Below, one piece after another: positions 1 to 9,278 of a stretch of DNA of 64,000 bases. The stretch is from the NCBI GenBank assembly GCA_037367405.1, contig JAZKJV010004137.1, positions 1 through 64,000 on the forward strand, given 5' to 3'. The notes beneath the pieces are model-generated. The model saw nothing but the letters and a program-made list of their open reading frames with translations. It had not been told where the DNA came from and did no database searches. Every line of letters begins with the position of its first letter. The stretch's first letter is position 1. Source of the DNA: Ottelia alismoides (lineage: Eukaryota > Streptophyta > Magnoliopsida > Alismatales > Hydrocharitaceae). A program made the position numbers and the translations under genes.

Positions 1-295
1 TGAAGCATTTTGCATCTCACCACGAAGCCAGAGATTGTCGGAGTCACGTAGGGGAGCGGATTGAAGTTCGCATAAACAGGTGTTATTCCCTGTTCTTCCT
101 CCAAGGCTCTCCACCATTGGATCATCGAGGAGCTCTAGATTGCACATTCGTTGTTGGATGCGAGCCCCTTCAATCGTTGGATCGTCAACTACCATCTAAT
201 CTCCTGCATCCAACGGTAAAATGTTATCGCGTACGGAGAGAGTGTCATGTGTCCAAATGAAAGGATCTGAGTCGTCCGCCATCACCTTTGTGGTG
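1..295. other. LTR-like non-coding segment
   Basis: Moderate-GC sequence without a useful reading frame. Its wording (gatcatcgag, ttggatcgtc, catccaacgg) resembles the GC-richer middle block of the Athila-type LTRs further along the window (for example around 10.7-11.1 kb read on the minus strand), and it runs straight into an AT-rich block as those LTRs do. I infer an LTR fragment in plus orientation, cut by the window edge. Confidence 0.35.
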
Positions 296-1840
296 GTAAT
301 TTTACCCTATACCCCCTGCCTCTTGTATTTTATTTTTAATCCATAAACGTATTTCTATAGTGTCAAATTATTTGCATGTAGCCCCATGTATTTGTTTTAT
401 TTGCACGTAGGTCCTTCTCCACGTCACCTGACGTACGCATACATGTGAGGTGGTGGGCTTTTTACAAGGACTCCCTGGTGTTTGTATGTTATTATTTAGT
501 CTAGTAACTTTGTGATTCGGTTTAAAACTTTTTGGGGAATTTTGCATGTATGCCTCGTCGTGTCTGTAAATTGCATTTGTACCCCATCTAGTGTGGAACG
601 AATTAATATTTGTGGGAAAATAATGTAGAGGCCTTGGTCTTTCTATTTTTGTTTCCAATCGCATTTTTATTTAATTTTTATTTGCATTTTCTTCCCTGTC
701 AGTATTGTTATTTTTATTTTATTTATTCCTTACACTAAAAATAACATCTCGCATTTAAAAATTATAGGAAATTTAATATAAGTGCCTTTTATAATATTCC
801 ATCTCATATATTTTTTATAGGGCACTTAAAATTAATTTTCCATATTTTAAAATCCAAAAACATTTTATTTTTCCCTATTTACATTAGAAAATCCACAAAA
901 AAGGAAAAATATTTTGAAAATTTTAAACAATCAAGGACTATTTATTATTGTATTTTTCCCTTACAACAAAAAATCTCTAAAAAACTTAAAAAGAAAATCA
1001 AAAAAAATCAGAAAATCTCTCTAACCCTATAAAAATTATAAAAAATAATTTTAAAAAATAAAAAAATGTTTTATATTTCTATATTTTCTAAATTATATTA
1101 CTATATATTAAAATTAGTTTTGGAAATTTTTTTGGCTATTTAGCTTTTTTTAAAATCCAAAACAAGTCAGTTGTATATTATTAATACAAGTTTTCCTATT
1201 TTCATCCAATTAAAAATACCAAAAGTTAGAAGAAATTTGGAGAGAAAATTATAAAAAAAAAGCTAAAAACATTTTATTTTCTTATTTTTGAAGCATTTAT
1301 AGCTATTTTATAAATCTAAAAGGCCACACCTATTTACATAGCTATTTTTACTTACATCCTTATTAATATTATTACAATAATAAAAAATTCCAAAAAAATA
1401 TTTTTAATACCCTCAAAAAATAAAAGTGTTGTACTATATTTTCTTGATTTCATATTTATTTTGTATTTTTATTATCTATATTATCTATGGCATATCTATA
1501 TATATTTACTTATATTATATCTAAAAGAGAGAAAAGAAAATTAAAAATCAGAAAATATAAAAAATATATAAAAATTATAAAGTCAAAAACGAAAGTAAAA
1601 ATTAAAAATTAAAAATTTTCAAAAAATTAATTAGTAGAAACCCACAAAATCAAAATCTTCACAAAAACACAAAAACACTTATTGTCTTGCCAATTTTTTG
1701 TTGTTTATTCTCCTTGCTCCCTGTGTTTGACCTATTTATTACTTGCCCTATCCACATAATTTTGTAGAGTTATAATAAATTGAACTCCACATTTTTTACT
1801 TTGCTTTGCTTGATCTATTTATGGGATAATTGTTGTCTGA
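296..1840 (+). repeat. AT-rich LTR-like block, copy A
   Basis: AT-rich block containing a patch (about 360-600) with phrases such as atttgcatgtagcccc, ttgcacgtaggtcc and cacgtcacct. The same series of phrases returns in copy B at about 2450-2700, followed in both by a long AT-rich tail with matching parts (tatattaaaattagttttgg versus catattaaaattcattttgg). Comparable patches (atttgtaaaataaataac near ggtccagagg) occur in the Element 1 LTRs, so I read this as the R/U5-side part of an Athila-type LTR in plus orientation. No terminal TG or CA edge could be fixed. Confidence 0.5.
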
Positions 1841-2390
1841 TTCAGATTTCACGAATGGTTGCCTTAGCGACACTGTATCTTCACCTTATGAGGATATTTT
1901 AGACCCTTGCAAAACATTGCCTAGCTTCAACAACTAATCCAAGGATACACCCTCGAGCCACTGGATCTTTTTGTGCATGTTTGAGCTTCAATGGAGCCCC
2001 TGGAATGTGGAATTAAGGATATACAAGAGCTTCAGACGCCCCCACTTACATTCGAGCTCCAGGACCCCATCGTTGGGTCCTGGAACATCTTAGCCTTCCT
2101 GCAGATGTGGTCAGGCCCTAGGAGTCTTTTGCGCTAGATAGAGGAAAGATCGGAGGCCAGAGCACAGAGTAAACGCTGATTGAACAACCTCTAGGGGTTA
2201 TTCTTGACTATTCTTCCAGGCCTTCTTAGAGCCATCAGATGATGAGGCTCGCCCAGTCTAATTCTGGGCATTGGATCGGGGATGAACCGTTACATGCCTC
2301 GAACTGTTGATCACTTTTAGTGGCACCACGTGGAGCTCTCAGTGCTGATGGATGGCACCTATTAGTGGGGTAAATTGTTGAGGCCTCCAG
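1841..2390. other. Unassigned segment between the two AT-rich blocks
   Basis: GC-richer stretch of about 550 bases separating copies A and B. It has short open frames broken by stops and no motif I recognise. It sits where a leader or the GC-rich LTR middle block would be, so it may be part of a second LTR copy; this is inference only. Confidence 0.25.
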
Positions 2391-4260
2391 TCGCCTTTTG
2401 TATTTTAAGCTTTAGTCATTTAGATATTAACTCTAGTTTAAATATTTTTGTATATTTTACAATAGGGCCCCCAAACGTCTTTGTAATTACATATAGGTCC
2501 ATTACCACGTCACCTCACGTGGCCACCATGTGAAACGTATGGGCTATTTGCACGTAGGCTTTTGCAACTTTATATATTCCTATTTAGTCTTTAAACTTGT
2601 AGAATTAGTGTAAAACTTTTGGAAAAATTACATGCAGAAACTTGACTTTTATTTAATTACGTTTATACCCCTACCGGGTAGTTATTAAATGTAGATTTAA
2701 TTGTTTAAATTGCTCTTATGCCGTTGGACTTTGTTTTGATGATTATTAAATGCATTTAAATTTTATTTGAATTACAAATATATCCCTACCAACTTGTAAT
2801 TTTAATTTCTATTTTTATTTTTATTAAATGATTTTAGTGCTCTAAAAATTTTAAGAAAATTATTTGGTTGCCTATTTTATAGCTGGTCCATGCCCATATT
2901 TGTAATTGACATTTCTTTGTATTTTCATATTTTCTAAACATTGAAAATGGATATTTTATTGTTTGTTTGAATATTAAAATAGAAAAAAATATATAACCTA
3001 CTTTAAATTACAAAAAATTAGTATAAGTATATTATTACATACACTACCTATAGATCAAAAATAACAAAAAATATAAAAAGAAAACCTTAAAAACTCTAAA
3101 ATTCTAAAAATATCACAAAAATTAGTAAACATTGTTTAAAAATCCAAAAAAATTGTTTTCTATTATATATTTTTCTATATTATGTATAGTACATATTAAA
3201 ATTCATTTTGGTAAAGTTTGGAGTTATTATCTATTTTCAATACCCAAAATAATTCATCCTATTTATCTTACTCATTGCTTTGTATATTTTAATACATTAA
3301 AAATATAAAAAATTAGCAATAATTATATAAAAATCCCTAAAATAGATAAAATATTAAAAATACAAAAAACATTTATTTGTTGAATTCTGAGTATATATTT
3401 GAAATTATAAATCCTATATATATACACTATTTATTCCTTATAATACTTATATATCATTTATTATCATTATTATTACTTATAAATATATTATGGGTTTGAT
3501 GGGGGCTTCCCACGGCCATATTTTTCGCAATTTTTTTAAAAAAGATCACCATGTTTATTCATCTATATAACCCTCCAATATGTCATTCAAATTTTGTTAG
3601 AAACGGAGACTCCTATGCCCTCGATTTAATACAGGTCGATTACAACAATGTTTAAACCATTAAAATTACATGTTCTAGATGGAGGGCATAGGATTCTCTA
3701 TTTCTGATGAAATTCGAATGGCATTTGGAAGGATATATAGATGAATATAAGTGGCAATATTTTGCAAAAATAAAAAAATTACAGAAAAACAGTCGGGAGG
3801 CAGCTTTTTTTTTCGTAATATTATATATTTTAAAGCTTTTACAAAAGGATTATTCCCTATATATATTTATTATATACTTCCTATATTTTTTTATAATATC
3901 TATTTTGTTATTATCAGTACATATAATTATATATTATCTCTTAAATTTTAAAAAGAAATTAAAATTTTGTAAAATTAAATAGAAAATAAAATTTTAAAAT
4001 TTTAAAATATAAAAATATAAATCAATTAAAAATACATATAATTAAATATAATATAAAACCCATAAAAATCAGAAAATAGCAAAATATACCAAAATAATTA
4101 TTATTGGTTATTATTAATTAATAGTAATTATACCAATCTACCATTTCGCTCAGTGGTTCGACCTCTACACTTACATGATATACACATCTTTTTGTAGGGT
4201 ATAAAATATTTCACTTTATATTTTATTCATTGTTTAATCTATATCATGGGTTGATTGTTG
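2391..4260 (+). repeat. AT-rich LTR-like block, copy B, interrupted by a fold-back element
   Basis: Second, diverged copy of the block at 296-1840. The match starts near 2440 (ggcccccaaacgtc, tacatataggtcc, cacgtcacctcacgtgg) and runs through the AT-rich tail. It resumes beyond the inserted fold-back element at 3492-3817, where tttttgtagggtataa (about 4190) parallels ttttgtagagttataa in copy A (about 1760). The two copies lie in the same orientation about 2.1 kb apart. Confidence 0.5.
3492..3817. mobile_element. Fold-back (MITE-like) element
   Basis: An imperfect inverted repeat with arms of roughly 130-150 bases. Left-arm phrases ttattcatctatataaccct and cctatgccctcgat return in reverse complement on the right arm (agggttatatagatgaat-like at about 3728-3748, ccatctagaacatg and gagggcatagga around 3670-3690). 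The outer ends ggggcttcccac and gtcgggaggcagc pair imperfectly. The 7-base sequence atattat lies on both sides (3485-3491 and 3818-3824) and may be a target-site duplication, although the surroundings are very AT-rich. It interrupts the match between copies A and B, which independently supports insertion. Any frame inside it is incidental. Confidence 0.65.
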
Positions 4261-5945
4261 ACTTAGTTGATTGTTCATGTACCGAGAGTCGAGAGAGGGA
4301 CGATACAATGATTGATGGGCTTGACTTATCAGACACTACATGCTCCTCCAAGATCGGACGCTAAACACCTCTGTTCAATCGACTGATTAGTAGTGGATTT
4401 CGTATGGTTCCGTGATGGCTTTCATGCGTGTTGTTGCTTTTCTTCACTGGTTTATGTTAACCGATGAGAGGTTGTGAAAATGTCAAATAATGCAAGACTC
4501 GTATAAGATATTCCACCTATAGATTACTCGCACTGATACGACAACAACTATTAAATGTAATTAAGGTTATGAATATTGGTTTGCTTGTTTTATGCTTAGG
4601 GGATAGCATTCTCAAGAGTAGGTCACAACTCCATGGTCCTAATGAATCTTAGATGAGTTTTATCTTGGTCTAATGACTCCTATATTTTTCATGTTGCCCA
4701 AACAGTGAGATCGCCTACCTGGCCCGGTCTGTACCTATGATTTTCTGGTCTCCAGTTTTACAGTGGGGTGGCATACCTAGTCGAAGAATCTGTACTTTGT
4801 CTAAAGGATGTACCCAGTGTCGTCCCGTCAAATCCACATTGTACTCATTTTTTATCCATGGTTTACCCATTCCCAAGTATTCCCTTATGGCAGGTAAGTT
4901 GACGTTGAAGTTAAAAATTGGACTTTTAATTGTTTGACTCGGTTCTGCACTGCACTATATGTGACTGTTGAGGGATTTTGTGTGTATTTTTGAAAATCAA
5001 CAAACCAGGTTTATAGATGCTTTCCCCCATTGACATATATGTGTAATATAGGATTAACCCCAAAGGTAATACACAGACTAGAATGATGAACTATTGATAT
5101 AATGATTAGTGATGATCAAACACTTATAGAAAGTATAAGCAGTGAAAATTGCAAAGCATAAAATAGTGATACTTGTAATTAGATTTTCTTAGTAAATATT
5201 CATATAAGAATGATGGTTTGGAAAACAATATTGATGAGAAAGTGATATGAGATCTAGAGCAGCTCACTTGTAGTTCCTTGAGTTGGCCTAATGAGAGACT
5301 ACTTACGACAATAATCGATAGCCATGTCTTATAGAATTTTTATCATTGTAAACTCTTACCAATGGGCTTTTGAGCTCGAGTTGTTTTGTTAATGCCTCGT
5401 GTACACTTGAGTAATTCATCTTGTCTTCTCCATCTGTGGAAGTCATGTTACAGTGTGGTTAGAGTAGTGCTTCCCGATAGTGTCTTGTAGTCGTGGAGTC
5501 TTACTCTTGATACTTCTTTGTACACTTTACACATCTTTACCTTTCACTGTTTAGTTGTTTAGCTCTGTACTGGAAAACATTGCTCACAATGTACCTATTT
5601 TTTGTGTGAATCCAACTAGTGTTACTAGTGCTATTGTGAAAAGTAAACAGCTTGAGTTTTGACTTGATTTTGTGATTGTTGCACCATTTTGGGTACGTGT
5701 TGTACTTGTAGATTCTTTTCTATAGATTCCACATTTTTGATATGTTCAACCATGTAAATAATGATTTGCTTATTGTATAAACTGTTGAGAACCATGAATA
5801 TATATATGTTGTTGGCAAACATTTTTATTCAGGTTCTTTTCATGCTTTACATTCCGGATGTTAATCATGATGTAAGATTGTTTCTATTACTAAGTATCTG
5901 GATCCTAGAGGTTGAAGGACATGACATGCAATCTTCAACAAGCTT
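4261..5945. other. Intergenic or decayed repeat, nothing recognised
   Basis: About 1.7 kb of mixed-composition sequence with only short frames on both strands. I see no conserved protein motif, no RNA gene and no clear repeat edge. It may be the decayed inner part of the LTR element whose blocks lie upstream. Confidence 0.3.
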
Positions 5946-6190
5946 TAACAGATATTTTCCCAATCAAGATATCGACCATTCCAATTCTGGTCGGTTGTTT
6001 GTTCTCAGTGATCGACCATCCTAATCGACCATCCTTTATTGAATGACCGATCATACCTGATCAACCATCATTCTTGACCTGATCGATCAAAATTTACCAA
6101 TGGTCAAAACTAACTGATCATGATTTTTAACTTGATCGATCATTTGTACCTAATCAATCATACTTGTTTTATTGATCGATCATTTCATCA
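5946..6190. repeat. Cluster of GATCGATC/TCGACCATC motifs
   Basis: Within about 245 bases variants of atcgaccatcc, gaccgatcat, tgatcgatca and ctaatcaatcat recur at irregular spacing of roughly 15-35 bases. Several are self-complementary (TGATCGATCA). It reads as a decayed minisatellite. No function can be assigned. Confidence 0.6.
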
Positions 6191-6575
6191 AATCTCTTAT
6201 GATTTGTTGCTTATTTTATTTTAACAGTCATATTTCTTCGATCCTAATACAAGGGATCCTATACCCATTGTTCGATGACACAAAACTCGAGAAATCACTC
6301 CTATTCTTTCTAGAAAAGCAAGAAGCTCTTTCTGAGTGATTTCATTGGTAATTCTTTCTCTTGTTCTATGATTCATTCGATTATTTTGAGATGGATATTA
6401 TCAGTTGATAGCTATGAAGCATCTCTCTCTTTTTTAAATTATTGTACAGGACTTTCCTGAGTTAAAGTATAAAAGTAACCATGTATTGAAGCTTGTTTTC
6501 CACGTCATTATTTGATTCTTTACCAAAAATCATTGGAGCTGGCTTCAAATAAGAATCAATATTTATCGACAGAGA
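6191..6575. other. Unassigned spacer before the organelle-derived block
   Basis: No gene, RNA or repeat recognised. The composition changes gradually into the plastid-like sequence; the exact start of the organelle insert cannot be set by eye. Confidence 0.3.
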
Positions 6576-7140
6576 AAAGAGCTAGTCATCTTATATTTTT
6601 TAAGGGTTGAAGTCATGTAAAAATACAAATGATCTTTAACGATAGCATACGATCGTATATGTATTATAATAAAAAAATCAAGAAGGAGGATTTCCAATGC
6701 GAAATATAAAAACATATCTCTCTGTGAGACCCACGCTAAGTACTATATGGTTTGGGTCTTTAGAGGGACTATTGATAGAAATGAATCCATTCTTCATTAT
6801 CATTCTAGTGGAAAAATAAAAAAATGCCTGGGAGAAATTTCTTCTCCTTTTTTTGGTTGTTTATTATGGGAAAGAAGAAAATCAAATGATCCTCATCATC
6901 GCATCGAGTATTTAGGAGAATAGAAATGCGGGTCTAGGGTGATCCCTCTGCAAAATCATAGAATAAAAGATACTAAAATGAAATATTGAATTAGGATCAG
7001 AAGAATTGTCTTTTTCATTATGACATTCTAACAGAAAATGCTAAATAATATAATTAGCTAATGGTAACTTATATTTATGTTTTGAATTTGATGCTCCTTT
7101 CTTCTATAATATCAAAGTGGAGTCGAGGGGGTGTTGAAAG
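6576..7140 (+). other. Plastid-derived segment (psaJ neighbourhood)
   Basis: Sequence around psaJ. Upstream, aataaaaaaatcaagaagga leads into a plastid-style ribosome-binding site (agaaggagga, 6681-6690) seven bases before the psaJ ATG. Downstream about 330 bases probably represent the psaJ-rpl33 spacer; rpl33 itself is not seen. The segment abuts mitochondrial rpl16/rps3, so it may have reached the nucleus as plastid DNA already resident in a mitochondrial genome. Confidence 0.55.
6697..6808 (+). pseudogene. psaJ: psaJ, photosystem I subunit IX pseudogene (plastid origin)
   Basis: In plastids psaJ encodes a small one-helix thylakoid membrane subunit of photosystem I. The frame from the ATG at 6697 begins [10 protein letters not shown] and continues with [10 protein letters not shown] and GLLIEMN, closely following the N-terminal two thirds of the family. 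The usual C-terminal part is then lost through a deletion: the reading distance to the conserved terminal cattctag is 112 bases, whereas the intact gene is about 135, so the frame shifts. A plastid-type ribosome-binding site precedes the start. Being a damaged copy in nuclear repeat DNA, it is not expected to work. Identification rests on the N-terminal protein match and is firm. Confidence 0.85.
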
Positions 7141-7144
7141 GGGG

Positions 7145-7440
7145 TTCATGGCGAAGAGTCAATATTCTCCTGGAGACTAGAATTTAGATGCACATATGGT
7201 GCAAATGTTTTTTCGTAGAGAGACGAGCTGTATCCTTTTCCTCTTCAGAGGAATTCTCCCTTCTTTTTTTCCTTGAAGTGTCCACTAGAACTTCTCTTCT
7301 GAATTGTCTGATTGGGGAACGACGTGCTACGGTTCTTCGGTATGCAAGGACCTACCATTTTTGGAAAATGAGGAGACGGGTGAACCCGTGGGGCCAAAAC
7401 ATTGTCGTTCGATTCACGACCCCATCTTCTAATTAGAATA
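7145..7440 (-). pseudogene. rpl16: rpl16, mitochondrial ribosomal protein L16 remnant
   Basis: Lies directly downstream of rps3 on the same strand, the usual plant mitochondrial order (rps3-rpl16). The match is at nucleotide level and broken. On the minus strand ggggtcgtgaatcgaacg parallels the Gly-Arg-Glu-Pro-Asp stretch, cgtagcacgtcg followed by caatcagacaattc parallels the Ala-Ala-Arg-Arg..Ile-Gly region, and gaagaggaaaaggata then agctcgtctctctacg parallel the Gly-Arg-Gly-Lys-Gly and Ala-Arg-Val-Ser-Thr stretches. Several insertions, deletions and stops prevent a continuous frame. L16 is a core protein of the large mitoribosomal subunit. The call depends on position as well as on these partial matches. 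Confidence 0.6.
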
Positions 7441-7461
7441 TAATAGCCTTGACAATATTAA

Positions 7462-8950
7462 CTAAATTACATTTCAGAGAGGGCATGTCCCCTCTTTTTA
7501 TTATCTATATGAGATCCACATATTTACACCTAAGATTCCGAAAGGAGTTGATACATTAGCATATTATAATAGATTTTCTTTTCCAATACATACGAGATAT
7601 TTTTCCATACTTTCCACATTCTGTTCGAGAGATCACTACACCTTCTGATCGACTGAATAACAAATTATCCCCTCCGCCCCTACTACGTATGCCTTGACTA
7701 TGTGACTCAAAATGGAATGAAATGAGATTTTGTTCTTTGGTTGAAAATAGATGTCTTGAGCAATCAGAGAAGCAATTTGATAAATAGATTTGATCTTTAC
7801 CGACTCAATGGAGGTCTCCGTCTTTGTTCTCTCTAGCAAAAGAGGTCGCATTTTTCACTTCGTTCAAATAAGAGTTGTACCCATATAGAAATTTGCGATT
7901 TCTCATTTTGATCTGTATAAGAATCTCTATCCCTTTTATCAATTCTCTAGTACTACCTAGTTCCTTGCATTTCTCTATCAATTCCATGACCTTATCGTAT
8001 CCCATGAGGTTCTAACATTTCCTACTTATAAAGTTGTTCCCAGCCATTGAGGGTAGATCGAACCCCATCCCTAGGAAAGAAAAAGGTAGCACATAAGAAA
8101 GGAAATAGTGAGATTGTTGTTTTTTGTTGTTTCCACTATTTTTGTCCTCTTTTTCTCTTGGACCAAACACTTTTGCTCGTTGGTTGATCTTTCTAGAAAT
8201 AAGTCATGCGAGAGCGTATTCGGTGCTTGACACCCGCCTAACCCTTTTCATCGTAGATGGGAAGCCCGATGCCATGAAATGATTGAGAACGTAGATGGGG
8301 TTGAAATGTATTTTCTTCTTTGTATTATTCCAATATTGCATGACCAAAAAATTCAAGGCAGGGCATACAACGGGGAGGGTACTTTTTAGTTGATGAGTCC
8401 TCAACCTGTCAGAGTGGAAGAAATTTGGTAAAAAGAATGGGAAGAACTTCATTTTTCTAAGGGAGTCGTCATTTAGGAAGTCCCTGTAATTGAAAAGCCC
8501 TAAGTCTTTAGATGCACGGATGCCCTCCGAAGTTCTTTACAAGGATGATGATTTCCCGATGGAACATGGTATCCATATACTTACATTTTTTTGATCAGAT
8601 TCAGATTTCATTTTTCTTCCCCCTTCGTAACCCCCCCCCCAAAAGCCCCCAGCCCCTCACGTTTGTTCGTTCATCCTCCGTGCCCTTGCTTGAATGAAGA
8701 CATCTGATCGGCCTGACTTTCCCAAATGCCCATCACTGGTCCTTCTTCTTTCTGAGTCTTGATTTGTCACCTCATTTTTTGTCGTAGCGGTCTAGAGAGC
8801 ACAAAGAAATGAATTAATGTCCTTTTGGGAGAATGAAGAAGGATACACCTACCCAAACAAAAGCCAAAGGTTGAGATCGTAGGTGGGCATATTGAACTGA
8901 AACAAAATCTCATATTAACATCTTGATATGCAGATTTACCATAATAATAA
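7462..8950 (-). pseudogene. rps3: rps3 exon 2, mitochondrial ribosomal protein S3 pseudogene
   Basis: Plant mitochondrial rps3 encodes a small-subunit ribosomal protein in two exons. Exon 2 can be followed along the minus strand, with frame changes: YYYGK and AYQDVNM near 8925-8950; PPT..TFGFCLGRC near 8870; IHFF near 8810; RPIRCLHSS near 8700; YGYH near 8570; LNFLVMQYW near 8340; [13 protein letters not shown] near 7980; [12 protein letters not shown] near 7870; [10 protein letters not shown] near 7800; ISRTECGKYGK near 7630; and FGILGVNMWISYR just before the end. The terminal codon (TAG, complement of 7462-7464) fits the mitochondrial gene end. Many stops and frameshifts make it a pseudogene. 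Exon 1 lies 22 kb away at 30983-31056 beyond a retrotransposon. Confidence 0.9.
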
Positions 8951-9278
8951 ATAGATTCAATGGTGACAGAGTTGTGGGAAGATCCGCTTCTTTCTTGCGG
9001 GGGCTTACCAGCACATCACCCATACAAGTTCTCTCCAAATCGTGCTGGATAGTCACCCATCACATGGCTCTCAAACCCAACCCATGGTGAGGTGACAAAG
9101 TCAAAGCATTGGATCCATTAAAACAAAGCCCTTGATCAAGCAGTGATGCATCTCATGAGGGAGGGATCCGCCTTCAGGATTATAAGCTAAAGTGTCCCAA
9201 CAATATACAATACGGTTCGCCCAGGTGGTCTCCCCAGGTTAGGCTTCCAAGGAAAGGGATGTGTGGGGATTGGATAGC
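8951..9278 (-). other. 3' part of the rps3 group II intron
   Basis: Between rps3 exon 2 and the edge of Element 1. On the minus strand 9070-9035 reads gagccatgtgatgggtgac then a loop and pairing partner gcacgatttgg, the shape of group II intron domain V, which in the functional intron forms the catalytic core. It is followed by domain VI-like sequence and the exon 2 junction. Only about 330 bases of the 3' end remain. Confidence 0.7.

Noticed and set aside
3707..3982. 91-codon plus-strand frame with hydrophobic Ile/Phe/Tyr-rich C terminus
   Set aside because: It starts inside the right arm of the fold-back element and runs into AT-rich sequence; the hydrophobic content follows from base composition.
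7188..7436. 82-codon plus-strand frame
   Set aside because: Antisense to the rpl16 remnant; its content has no family similarity.
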